NCBI GenBank assembly: GCA_937139495.1 | Contig: CAKZQC010000025.1 | Span: forward strand, 62,001-126,000 | DNA: 64,000 nucleotides | Reading direction: 5' to 3' | DNA from: an uncultured Saprospiraceae bacterium | GTDB taxonomy: Bacteria; Bacteroidota; Bacteroidia; Chitinophagales; Saprospiraceae | Shown here: in pieces, positions 8,721 through 16,464 of the stretch | Position numbering within the stretch: the stretch's first letter is position 1 | Layout of the letters: each line of letters opens with the position of its first letter | Made by a program: the position numbers and the translations under genes | The notes under the pieces: generated by a model | Database searches by the model: none | Seen by the model: only the letters and a program-made list of their open reading frames with translations | Told to the model about the DNA's origin: nothing

Positions 8721-8736
8721 CTTAGATACGCTCTTA
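8721..8736. repeat. 17-base imperfect palindrome, copy d
   Basis: CTTAGATACGCTCTTA, near the -33 position of the promoter for the DUF6495 gene. Confidence 0.5.
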
Positions 8737-8750
8737 TGTCTATTTTTTTG

Positions 8751-8758
8751 TACTTTTG
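8751..8758 (+). promoter_or_regulatory. Bacteroidota -7 element of the DUF6495 gene
   Basis: TACTTTTG matches the TAnnTTTG -7 consensus. Transcription would begin only about 10 bases before the ATG at 8775, which argues for that start rather than the ATG at 8736. The dispersed palindrome at 8721-8736 lies roughly at the -33 position. Confidence 0.6.
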
Positions 8759-8774
8759 CTTCAAAATAGACCAA

Positions 8775-9260
8775 ATGAGATTTAGACGACTAACCCAAGA
8801 AGAGTTTGAGAAACTCGAATCTGACTTTGTACAATTTTTGGCATCGAACCATATCACTGCCAAAGACTGGGAAAGTATGAAAGTTCAGCAAGCCGAAAAA
8901 GTACACGAACTGCTAGATATGTTTAGCGATATTGTACTCGAAAAAGTATTCGGAAAAATTGCTTACCTACAACATCGTAGCAAGGATACCATTCGAGTAT
9001 TCCAATGTCAAGAAAATCAGTTGAGTATGATTGGCTTCAAGATAGAAGACCCTACCAAGGACTTGACCAACCCAGAACACTTGGCTCTATTGGCAAATCC
9101 AAAAATGCTAGACGGTGCCGTAAAAATCTTTCAGATAGAACGCCCTTACCAAGCAGAACGCCCTGACGAAGTGTACGAAATGATGTACAAAAGCGGCTGT
9201 CAAATAGCACCACAAGGCATGTACGAAATGTTGGAAAGCATGTACCAACAAACCCAATAA
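8775..9260 (+). CDS. DUF6495 family protein, 161 aa
   Basis: A small cytoplasmic protein of unknown function, found in Bacteroidota. The start RFRRLTQEEFEKLESDFVQF and the block VQFLASNHITAKDWE followed by FSDIVLEKV are the recognisable family pattern. I chose the ATG at 8775 because the family begins with MxxRRLT and because a -7 promoter element lies within the extra 13 codons offered by the ATG at 8736. The C-terminus carries repeated MYE/MYK motifs. nrnA follows after 31 bases, so the two are probably co-transcribed. Confidence 0.82.
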   Translation: MRFRRLTQEEFEKLESDFVQFLASNHITAKDWESMKVQQAEKVHELLDMFSDIVLEKVFGKIAYLQHRSKDTIRVFQCQENQLSMIGFKIEDPTKDLTNPEHLALLANPKMLDGAVKIFQIERPYQAERPDEVYEMMYKSGCQIAPQGMYEMLESMYQQTQ

Positions 9261-9291
9261 ACCACACCAAAGAATAAAATAATAACTTACC

Positions 9292-10302
9292 ATGATGCAA
9301 AATTTTAAAGTACTGCAAGAACTATTGCAGCAACCTCGACGAATCGTAATCACTGCTCACGCTAATCCAGATGGCGACGCAATCGGTTCTTCGCTCGGAT
9401 TGTTTCATTACCTTGAGCAGTTTGGTCACCGTATTACAGTCATCATGCCGACCGAAATACCTGCTTTCATCAATTGGATGCCCAATTTTAATCAAATATT
9501 GGTGTACGAACACACCAAACGAATTTCCAATCAACTATTGGCAGATGCAGACATTATTTTTTGTTTAGATTATAATGGTCTCAAAAGAGTAGAAAAAATG
9601 TCTGGTGCCTTGGAGACTAGCGATGCCTATAAGGTTATGATTGATCACCACATGGATCCACAAGATTTTTGTCATGCCGTACTATCGGATGTGACGGCTT
9701 CTTCTGCTTGCCAGTTGGTGTATGAGTGGATTGTAGAAATGGGTGGTATTGACCAAATGAATGAAGATTGTTTGACGAGTCTGTATGTAGGTCTCTTGAC
9801 TGATACAGGGGGCTTTCGTCACGCTACTTCGCCCAGACTATTTCGTATTGTCGCCAATATGCTCGAAAAAGGAATTGACAATAATAAATTGACCGATTTG
9901 GTCTTTAATTCTTATACCGTCAAGTCCTTCAATCTTTTGGCCTACTGCATTTCAGATCGACTAGAGTTGTTGGATGATTGCAACACTGGTATCATCAGTA
10001 TATCTAAAGAAGACCACAAAAAATACAATATCAAGCGAGGAGACTTAGAAGGGGTCGTCAATTTTATATTGAAAATACGCAGTATCCGCTGTGCGGCACT
10101 TATTACAGAGCGTAGCGATATTGTCAAGCTATCGACTCGTTCCAAAGGCGATTTTTCGGTGCAAGAAATATGTAGCAAATACTTCAATGGTGGCGGACAC
10201 AAGAACGCTTCTGGAGGAGCTAGCAAGTTGCCTTTTGAGGAGGTTGTTGCACAATTCAAGGAATTGGTGCAAGGAGAATACAAAGCAAAATTGACGGAGT
10301 AA
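9292..10302 (+). CDS. nrnA: Bifunctional oligoribonuclease / PAP phosphatase NrnA (DHH family)
   Basis: This cytoplasmic enzyme degrades short RNA (nanoRNA) and dephosphorylates 3'-phosphoadenosine 5'-phosphate. The DHH domain shows the metal ligands in ITAHANPDGDAIGSSLGL, FCLDYN and VMIDHHMD, plus LLTDTGGFRH. The C-terminal DHHA1 domain ends with the substrate-binding FNGGGHKNASGG. Length (336 residues) is normal for the family. It follows the DUF6495 gene by 31 bases and ends at a hairpin at 10324-10361. Confidence 0.92.
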   Translation: MMQNFKVLQELLQQPRRIVITAHANPDGDAIGSSLGLFHYLEQFGHRITVIMPTEIPAFINWMPNFNQILVYEHTKRISNQLLADADIIFCLDYNGLKRVEKMSGALETSDAYKVMIDHHMDPQDFCHAVLSDVTASSACQLVYEWIVEMGGIDQMNEDCLTSLYVGLLTDTGGFRHATSPRLFRIVANMLEKGIDNNKLTDLVFNSYTVKSFNLLAYCISDRLELLDDCNTGIISISKEDHKKYNIKRGDLEGVVNFILKIRSIRCAALITERSDIVKLSTRSKGDFSVQEICSKYFNGGGHKNASGGASKLPFEEVVAQFKELVQGEYKAKLTE

Positions 10303-10323
10303 AAACAACTTCATAAGTATAAA

Positions 10324-10361
10324 CATGAGTCATCCCTTAAGTTTGGGTTGGCTCATTTTTA
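10324..10361 (+). terminator. Terminator after nrnA
   Basis: ATGAGTCA and TGGCTCAT pair around CCC TTAAGT TTGGG, followed by TTTTTA. Located 22 bases after the nrnA stop. Confidence 0.6.
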
Positions 10362-10443
10362 TGTGTAAGTAGGTGGACACTAATAATAGCTGTTTTATGA
10401 AAATGTCGTATATTAGGTGTTATGAGCAACAAAAAATACATAG

Positions 10444-10608
10444 CGAACAAGAGGCAATGCTGAGAGCTGGGATTTAGAAAAGTCATCTAGGAAATATAGT
10501 CAGCGATGTCATGCGTTATTATTGTCTAATCAAGGAAAGACAACGACAGAGATTGAAGAAACCTTGAGCATAAAAACAATACAAACACAAAAAGTGCGTA
10601 TAGACTAA
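10444..10608 (+). pseudogene. IS630-like transposase N-terminal remnant
   Basis: A 54-residue open frame without a good start codon (bounded by TAG at 10441 and TAA at 10606) reads SRKYSQRCHALLLSNQGKTT followed by TEIEETLSIKTIQTQKVRID. This matches the N-terminal helix-turn-helix of IS630-family transposases, where RxxQRAxALLLSxxGxsxxEIAxxLxv is typical. The catalytic DDE domain is absent, so this is a decayed fragment. A possible terminal repeat, TAAGTAGGTGGACAC, lies 60-80 bases upstream, with an inverted copy at 11739-11760 on the far side of gpsA. Confidence 0.65.
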
Positions 10609-10641
10609 AAACGTAAAATAAGAATAATAAAAATTCACAAT

Positions 10642-10678
10642 CAAGCCCCTCTTTGTCTAGCACAAGGAGGGGCTTTTT
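10642..10678. terminator. Terminator hairpin between IS remnant and gpsA
   Basis: AAGCCCCTC and GAGGGGCTT pair, with further pairing of TTTGT and ACAAG inside, followed by TTTTT on the plus strand. It lies 5 bases after the gpsA stop, so it may end gpsA transcription even though the T-tract favours the plus direction. Confidence 0.7.
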
Positions 10679-10682
10679 GATT

Positions 10683-11717
10683 CTAAATATAATCCACATC
10701 CACGGCATACGGATAAGTCATCAGTACTTTGATGGCATTGTCGATAGACATATTCTTAAAAAAGGCACGATACACAATTTCAATAATAGGAGTAGTGATG
10801 TGGAGGTGATCGGTCAGTGCTTTGACGGTTTCTAGCGTGCGGACACCTTCTACCACTTCGTTCATATCTGCGATAATGTCATCTAGACTTTCACCCTTGG
10901 CAAGGCGGTAGCCTGTTTTGTAGTTTCTACTTTTGGTACTCGATGCTGTAGCGACCAAATCACCAATACCAGCTACACCCAAGAACGGTTTGATATCCGT
11001 GCCGACAGCTCTACCAATATGAATCATTTCGGAAAGTCCTCTAGTGATAAGCAATGCCCAAATATTTTTGCCCAATCCTTTGCCATCAAGAATACCAGCT
11101 GCCAATGCAATGATATTTTTGAGCGCTCCAGCGAGTTCGGCACCAATGATAGCATGGTTGCCATAGACCTGAAATTTGGCACTTTTGAGCACCTGTTGTC
11201 CTGCTTTGATTACTTCTGTAAACGGACTAGCAATAACCGTAGCAGCAGGCTGTCCTTCCATGATTTCGGAAGAAAGATTAGGACCCGACAAACAGCCAAT
11301 ACGACAAACAACCGACTCTTCTGCTATCACTTGACTCATGGTCTTGATGTATTCAGGGGATATTTCTTGCCCCTCGGGCAATGTAGAAAGGTCGAGCCCC
11401 TTGGTGCCGTGTATCAAAAAATGAGTAGGGTTGAGGTGTGGCCCCAAATTCCGCATCATGCTTCTAAATGCTTGCGAAGGAACAATAGGAAAAATCAATT
11501 GACAAGAATCTGCCAAATGTTTCAAATCGCTTGTCGGTGTAATATTGGGTGCCAACACAGCATAGCGTCCGCTGCGTTGTTGTATTTCCTCCAACACTTC
11601 TTCCCTACGTACATAGAGTAGTACATCTACATTCTCGGCTAGCAGGTTGGCGATAGCCATACCAAAACTACCAGAGCCTACGACCCCTACCAATTGTCTT
11701 TGTTCATCTACTTGCAT
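10683..11717 (-). CDS. gpsA: Glycerol-3-phosphate dehydrogenase [NAD(P)+]
   Basis: The enzyme reduces dihydroxyacetone phosphate to sn-glycerol 3-phosphate, the backbone precursor of phospholipids, in the cytoplasm. The N-terminal Rossmann motif is VGSGSFGMAIANLLAEN. FLIHGTKGLDLST and CLSGPNLSSEI form the middle of the active site, and GAELAGALKNIIALAAGI contains the catalytic Lys region. The C-terminal helical domain includes GVAGIGDLVATASSTKSRN. Length 344 is normal. The gene stands alone and is bracketed by an inverted pair of a 15-base motif (see findings). Confidence 0.95.
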   Translation of the reverse strand: MQVDEQRQLVGVVGSGSFGMAIANLLAENVDVLLYVRREEVLEEIQQRSGRYAVLAPNITPTSDLKHLADSCQLIFPIVPSQAFRSMMRNLGPHLNPTHFLIHGTKGLDLSTLPEGQEISPEYIKTMSQVIAEESVVCRIGCLSGPNLSSEIMEGQPAATVIASPFTEVIKAGQQVLKSAKFQVYGNHAIIGAELAGALKNIIALAAGILDGKGLGKNIWALLITRGLSEMIHIGRAVGTDIKPFLGVAGIGDLVATASSTKSRNYKTGYRLAKGESLDDIIADMNEVVEGVRTLETVKALTDHLHITTPIIEIVYRAFFKNMSIDNAIKVLMTYPYAVDVDYI

Positions 11718-11819
11718 AAGTTAGTCCTGTTTTTATTCATTGTATCCACCTACTTAATAGTGATGCCCAAGATAGCTAAAAATGCTTAAATTAGGTAGTG
11801 AAGTTGTTTACTGCCCAAC

Positions 11820-11860
11820 AAAAAAAAGTAGCAAGCATTATTCAAAATGCTTGCTACTAG
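11820..11860 (-). terminator. Terminator of porX
   Basis: AGTAGCAAGCATT / AATGCTTGCTACT form a 13-bp stem around ATTCAA. On the minus strand seven T follow. It lies about 60 bases after the porX stop. Confidence 0.85.
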
Positions 11861-11876
11861 AGCTTATTGCGAATCT

Positions 11877-11896
11877 ATTCGTAATAACGTCTATTG
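11877..11896. repeat. Solo copy of the MITE-like terminal repeat
   Basis: ATTCGTAATAACGTCTATTG differs by one base from the right arm of the hairpin element at 20872-20891. The similarity fades beyond it. It sits in the 3' region of porX and is probably a leftover end of a related mobile element. Confidence 0.55.
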
Positions 11897-11920
11897 ATGG
11901 AAATTTATCTTGACCGCTAC

Positions 11921-13489
11921 TTAGCGATTGGTTCTACTGCGTAGCTTGATAATCGGAATGATACATTCCTCTAGTGAAATACCACCATGCTGGAAAGTAT
12001 CGGTATAGTATTTATTGTAATAGTTGTAGTTGTTCGGGTACAAAAAGAACTTGCTGTTTTTGGCAAAAATAAAGGTGGAACTAACATTCGGAGAAGGCAA
12101 TTTACCATCTTTAGGATTGCGAATATCCAACACATCTTTGCGGTTGTACTGCAAGTTTTTACCTACTTTATAGCGCAAGTTGGTTGTGGTTTCTCTATCG
12201 CCTACTACTTTGGAAGGTTCGTTGACTCGTATGCTACCGTGGTCGGTCGCTATGAATAGCTGAATGTCTTGTTCTGCCAATACTTTCAATGCTTCCCAAA
12301 TAGGAGAGTGAATGAACCAAGAACGAGTCAAGGAACGGTAAGCTTTTTCGTCCGATGCCAACTCTTTGAGAATATCCATTTCGGTACGAGCGTGCGAGAG
12401 CATATCAATAAAATTGTACACAATAGCCGTGAAATCATTCTTCAAGTAATTATGAATGTTATCGACTAGGTTTTTGCCATTTTCGATATTCGTAATTTTG
12501 ATATAATCAGACTTGATTGGCTTATGGAATACGCGTCGCAATTGCTCGTTGAGCAAATCGTGTTCGTGTAGGTTTTTGCCCCCTTTTTCATTGTCATTGA
12601 ACCACCAATCAGGATAATATTCTTCGATTTCGCTTGGCATCAGTCCCGAGAAAATCGAATTTCGACTGTATTGCGTGGTGGTAGGCAATATGCTATAAAA
12701 ATAATCTTCTTCCTCTACTTTGTAATATTCCGATACAATCGGCTCTATAATTTTCCATTGGTCAAAACGTAAGTTGTCCAACAGCAGAAAGAAAGTCGGC
12801 TTTTCGGTATTGACATCAGGAAAAACCATAGAACGCAGTAAGTCATGCGACATCACAGGAGCATCTTCATCGTTTTTGACCCAGTCAACATAATTACGTT
12901 CTACGAATTTTGAAAACTCAGCATTGGCTTGCTCTTTTTGAGTCGCCAATATTTCTGCCATATTGGTGGTCTTCGATTCATCTAGTTTGAGTTCCCAATA
13001 GATGATTTTTTGGTACATTTCTGCCCAACCATTGGCATCTAGTCCGCTGTTGATTTCCATGAATATCTTGCGAAATTCTTGTTGATAATCAGTAGCCGTT
13101 TGTGCTCTGACCAATCTGTCCGAATCAATCAATTTGGTCAGTGTTGTCAATATTTGTATCGGATTGACAGGCTTGATTAGGTAGTCGCTAATCTGTGAGC
13201 CGATTGCTTGTTCCATGACTCCTTCGGCTTCGTTTTTAGTAATCATTACCACAGGAATAGTAGGAGCGATTGCTTTGATACGAGGTAAGGTGTCCAGCCC
13301 TGTAATACCGGGCATACTTTCGTCCAAAAAGACAATATCAATTTTGCCCATGTTCTCTTCTATCTCTTCGATAGCATCATGACCATTTGATACCGTAATA
13401 ACTTCGTAACCTTTCTTTTTGAGAAAAAGAATTTGAGGTTTGAGCAAGTGAATTTCATCATCTGCCCAAAGGATTGTTATATTTTCCAT
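11921..13489 (-). CDS. porX: PorX: response regulator with alkaline-phosphatase-like (PglZ) domain
   Basis: PorX regulates and interacts with the type IX secretion system of Bacteroidota. Residues 1-120 are a receiver domain with the acidic pair in WADDE, the phospho-acceptor Asp56 in VFLDESMPG and the conserved Lys in YLIKPVN. A helical connector leads into the PglZ/alkaline-phosphatase superfamily domain. Its likely zinc and nucleotide ligands are in FLLLDNLRFDQW, PTTTQYSRNSIFSGLMP, YNFIDMLSHAR, FIATDHGSIRV and FQHGGISLEECIIP. Length 522 is typical. The membrane kinase PorY is not in the window. Cargo proteins with type IX sorting domains occur at 33 kb, 52 kb and 55 kb. Confidence 0.92.
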   Translation of the reverse strand: MENITILWADDEIHLLKPQILFLKKKGYEVITVSNGHDAIEEIEENMGKIDIVFLDESMPGITGLDTLPRIKAIAPTIPVVMITKNEAEGVMEQAIGSQISDYLIKPVNPIQILTTLTKLIDSDRLVRAQTATDYQQEFRKIFMEINSGLDANGWAEMYQKIIYWELKLDESKTTNMAEILATQKEQANAEFSKFVERNYVDWVKNDEDAPVMSHDLLRSMVFPDVNTEKPTFFLLLDNLRFDQWKIIEPIVSEYYKVEEEDYFYSILPTTTQYSRNSIFSGLMPSEIEEYYPDWWFNDNEKGGKNLHEHDLLNEQLRRVFHKPIKSDYIKITNIENGKNLVDNIHNYLKNDFTAIVYNFIDMLSHARTEMDILKELASDEKAYRSLTRSWFIHSPIWEALKVLAEQDIQLFIATDHGSIRVNEPSKVVGDRETTTNLRYKVGKNLQYNRKDVLDIRNPKDGKLPSPNVSSTFIFAKNSKFFLYPNNYNYYNKYYTDTFQHGGISLEECIIPIIKLRSRTNR

Positions 13490-13795
13490 TGGTATGTTTT
13501 AGTTTTGTGTGTAGTTCAGTTCGCTAGTAGCTATCAATTGTACGCAAGTTTTTTTTTGAATAAAAAACTTGATTAGGTAATACAAATTGCAGCTAGTAAG
13601 TTGCAAAAAAAATAAAAAAGTAGAGTTGCAGCTATATCGAAATATTTTTAGACGAATGAGAACATACATTCAAGGTACACAAAACTAATAGGTATAACGA
13701 GTAGCTATCCGAAAAATGTGTCTTGCCGAACAGGATATATTGCTACCGCTCAACCATAATAACGCATCAAAACGGTTTTTGGTGAGTCTGCACGG
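13490..13795. other. Gene-free stretch upstream of porX
   Basis: 306 bases without a credible gene. The sequence next to porX probably holds its promoter (TACAATTG on the minus strand is one mismatch from TAnnTTTG). The motif TTGCAGCTA occurs twice, near 13587 and 13626. A weak hairpin (AATAAC/TTATT type) lies near 13755-13800, after the thioredoxin gene. Confidence 0.5.
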
Positions 13796-14377
13796 TTATT
13801 TTTTCAATAATACTTCGATATCAGGTTTGATTTCTAAGTAAGTTTGAGTTGCGTCAAAAGCACTACCACCAGTGTATATTTTGCGAATAATTCCTTGTTG
13901 GTCTATTAGTATATTGGTCGGATAGACGGTTACTTCTAGCTGGTCAGCAATAGCACGAGCATTTGCCACCGTTGGGTATTTTATTTTTTTGTCTGCCATG
14001 ATGGCTCGTACCGTAGCTTCATTGTCTGTAGATGCGGCCAATACCACCACTCCTTTTTCTTTGTATTTAGCGTGTAGTTCATTGAGACTCGGAATTTCTA
14101 CCATACAGGGCTTACATTGCTTAAACCAAAAACTTAGCAAGATTATTTTGCCTTTCATTTTGTCTAACTCATACGATACTCCATCAGTGGTAGTTACTTT
14201 GATGTTACCAATTGGTTTACCTAAGTACTTCACTGTTTTGCCCTCCAAGAATGCTTGAAATTCATCTTCGCCCTGTTGGGTGTCTTGTACTGTTGAGTGC
14301 TTTCTGGTAGAAGAGGTTGGTTGAGAGCGGCAACTAATTAACGCTAATAAAAAAACTAAAATGGATAGATATTTCAT
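13796..14377 (-). CDS. TlpA-like thioredoxin-fold lipoprotein
   Basis: A membrane-anchored thiol-disulfide reductase or oxidase of the TlpA/ResA type, acting in the periplasm. The lipoprotein signal is MKYLSILVFLLALISC (Cys16). The thioredoxin fold begins near residue 65. The redox centre FKQCKPCMVEIP carries CxxC (CKPC), followed by the family motif VVVLAASTDN and the cis-Pro loop VTVYPTNILID. Length 193 is normal. Such proteins reduce cytochrome c apo-protein or support disulfide exchange; the substrate cannot be told from sequence. The neighbouring LRR gene ends 42 bases upstream, so co-transcription is possible. Confidence 0.88.
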   Translation of the reverse strand: MKYLSILVFLLALISCRSQPTSSTRKHSTVQDTQQGEDEFQAFLEGKTVKYLGKPIGNIKVTTTDGVSYELDKMKGKIILLSFWFKQCKPCMVEIPSLNELHAKYKEKGVVVLAASTDNEATVRAIMADKKIKYPTVANARAIADQLEVTVYPTNILIDQQGIIRKIYTGGSAFDATQTYLEIKPDIEVLLKK

Positions 14378-14394
14378 GTGTATAAAGGTGTAAT

Positions 14395-14411
14395 TTTAGA
14401 CCTGTTCTAAG
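14395..14411. repeat. 17-base imperfect palindrome, copy e
   Basis: TTTAGACCTGTTCTAAG, between the LRR gene stop and the thioredoxin gene start. Confidence 0.5.
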
Positions 14412-14419
14412 AAGATTAC

Positions 14420-15298
14420 TTAATCTTCAAAATCCCAATAGGGTTTATCAAAGTCAACATCAGGCAGCCAGCTTCGCAAGATGTCGTAATAAAATTTTGC
14501 CAAATCAATTGGCAAACTCAAATCAGTTAGTTTGTATAACCGACCCAGTAAGCGGGGCTCTAGGTCGAGCATTGGGTTGTCGTTCAAATAGAGTGTTGCG
14601 AGTTGCTTGAGTACCGAAAGATGGCGGGGGCATTTCTGAAATTGATTATGACTCAAATCCAAAAACTTCAAGTTGCGAAGCCCTTCGAGCGACTGTGGCA
14701 GCTCACTCAATTTGTTGTTTTTGAGGTGCAAGTATTGCAACGACTTGGACTGACAAAGTTCGTCAGGCAAATAGTGCATTTTGCAGTTTTCGGCATAGAG
14801 CGACTTTAGCTGTGGCAATTGGCTAGCAGCAGACAAAATGGGGTGCTGATTCCAATAAGGTCCTGCCTCCCAGCGTAGCACTTGCAGTGCGGAGAAGTTG
14901 GGCAGGATTGCTGCAAATTCGGCTATCTCACTATACTGACTAAAAAAACGAGTGTCAATCACCAATTCTTGGTAATAAGCAATAAAATGAGGTAACTCTT
15001 GGGTAGCCCAAAAGCTCATTTTTTCGGCAGATTTACCAATCAACGTGTATAACTCTTCGTCCCATTCTAGTTCCAAACTCTGCAAGAACATAGCCGCCAA
15101 TTGATGATTGCTAATATCGTCGCTTCTAATAAAATTTTTAATTTGCTCCGCTTGCTGCTCTTCTTCTGTCAGTTCTCGTACAGGTGTATCTGTACTTGGC
15201 TGTACAGGAGTGGGCAAGGTGGGGACATCTGCTGTCACGTGGGGCGCAACAGCAGGCGTTGTTTTTTTCCAAAAAAATAACTTTTCCCACCAGCTCAT
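14420..15298 (-). CDS. Leucine-rich repeat protein, 292 aa
   Basis: The first 50 residues are rich in Thr, Pro and Val, with no signal peptide. Residues 50-140 are helical and unrecognised (SLELEWDEELYTLIGKSAEK). From about residue 145 come leucine-rich repeats of the LxxLxLxxNxLxxLPxxL type, for example LQYLHLKNNKLSELPQSLEG and LKFLDLSHNQFQKCPRHLSV; roughly five repeats can be seen. Such repeats form a curved binding surface for proteins. It is a different design from the beta/LRR array at 36.7-41.2 kb, which has another N-terminal domain. The 17-base gap to hemE suggests they share a transcript. Confidence 0.85.
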   Translation of the reverse strand: MSWWEKLFFWKKTTPAVAPHVTADVPTLPTPVQPSTDTPVRELTEEEQQAEQIKNFIRSDDISNHQLAAMFLQSLELEWDEELYTLIGKSAEKMSFWATQELPHFIAYYQELVIDTRFFSQYSEIAEFAAILPNFSALQVLRWEAGPYWNQHPILSAASQLPQLKSLYAENCKMHYLPDELCQSKSLQYLHLKNNKLSELPQSLEGLRNLKFLDLSHNQFQKCPRHLSVLKQLATLYLNDNPMLDLEPRLLGRLYKLTDLSLPIDLAKFYYDILRSWLPDVDFDKPYWDFED

Positions 15299-15315
15299 TT
15301 CCTAACTATTTTTTT

Positions 15316-16341
15316 TTAATAGCGATACTGCTTGACGGTATCCACAAAAACCTTGACGCTATCAAGTGGCGTATCGGGATAGACTCCATGCCCCAAATTG
15401 GCAATGTGATGCGGACCAAACTTGTCCAACATCGTAGTCGTCATACTACGTACCGTAGCAGCATCGGCATACAAGGCACAAGGATCCAAGTTACCTTGCA
15501 ATACTTGTTTATCGCCCAATAGTTTGCGCACCTCTGTTGGGTTTTGCAACCAGCCCAGACCTACTACATTCGCATTGGCGGCAGCTATCTGCGGCAACGA
15601 ATGCCAAGCACCCTTAGCGAACAAGGTAACAGGTACTTGCTCTATCGAAGCGGCTATTTGCTGCATATAAGGCAATGCAAACGTACGGAAACTATCGGCA
15701 GTCAATACGCCTGCCCAAGAGTCAAAAACTTGTATCAAATCCGCTCCTGCTGCTACTTGTGTTTGCAAATAAGCAATAGTCGTATCGGTAATTTTTTGTA
15801 GTAATTTATGTGCCAAAGCAGGGTCTTGGTAGAGTAGCTTTTTGGCTTTGGAGAACGTCTTGCTACCTTGTCCTTCGAGCATATAACACAAAATAGTAAA
15901 CGGCGCTCCTGCAAACCCAATCAACGGTACTCTTCCATTGAGTTCTTGTTTCGTCAATCGAAGGGCATCGTACACATATTGTAGTGTATCGGCAGCTTCC
16001 TGACCAGAGAGCAATTGCTCAATATCGTGTGCTGATTTGATAGTTGTCGGAAAGAAAGGTCCTTTTCCCGGAATCATTTCGTAGGGGAGTCCCATAGCTT
16101 CGGGGATTACCAAAATATCCGAAAAAATGATGGCAGCATCTACCCCCAATTCATCGACAGGCTGAATGGTCACTTCACAAGCCAATTCAGGGGTTTCGAC
16201 CAACTCCTTGAATCCAGAAAGGCTGGCACGCAAGGCTCTATATTGTGGCAATATTCTACCTGCTTGACGCATCAGCCAGACAGGTGGTCTTTCTGTTTTT
16301 TCGCCTTTAGCGGCTCTCAAAAATAAATCGTTTTTCAACAT
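15316..16341 (-). CDS. hemE: Uroporphyrinogen decarboxylase
   Basis: HemE decarboxylates the four acetate side chains of uroporphyrinogen III to give coproporphyrinogen III in haem synthesis, in the cytoplasm. The substrate-binding motif [14 protein letters not shown], then [14 protein letters not shown], the second family signature [13 protein letters not shown] and the C-terminal [13 protein letters not shown] are all present. I chose the ATG at 16341 because the family starts with LKNDLFLRA; 33 further in-frame codons upstream show no homology. Haem is needed by the catalase and cytochrome bd encoded in the same window. It is upstream of and close to the LRR gene. Confidence 0.95.
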   Translation of the reverse strand: MLKNDLFLRAAKGEKTERPPVWLMRQAGRILPQYRALRASLSGFKELVETPELACEVTIQPVDELGVDAAIIFSDILVIPEAMGLPYEMIPGKGPFFPTTIKSAHDIEQLLSGQEAADTLQYVYDALRLTKQELNGRVPLIGFAGAPFTILCYMLEGQGSKTFSKAKKLLYQDPALAHKLLQKITDTTIAYLQTQVAAGADLIQVFDSWAGVLTADSFRTFALPYMQQIAASIEQVPVTLFAKGAWHSLPQIAAANANVVGLGWLQNPTEVRKLLGDKQVLQGNLDPCALYADAATVRSMTTTMLDKFGPHHIANLGHGVYPDTPLDSVKVFVDTVKQYRY

Positions 16342-16464
16342 AATAGTTCTATATCTAGTGTAGCAATTGCGATCTACAACTGCGTTATATTTTAGTTTTT
16401 TATTGCCCGAAGGGCAACGAAGATAAGCACTTTGAGACATACAGCAACTTATATATCTGTATCT

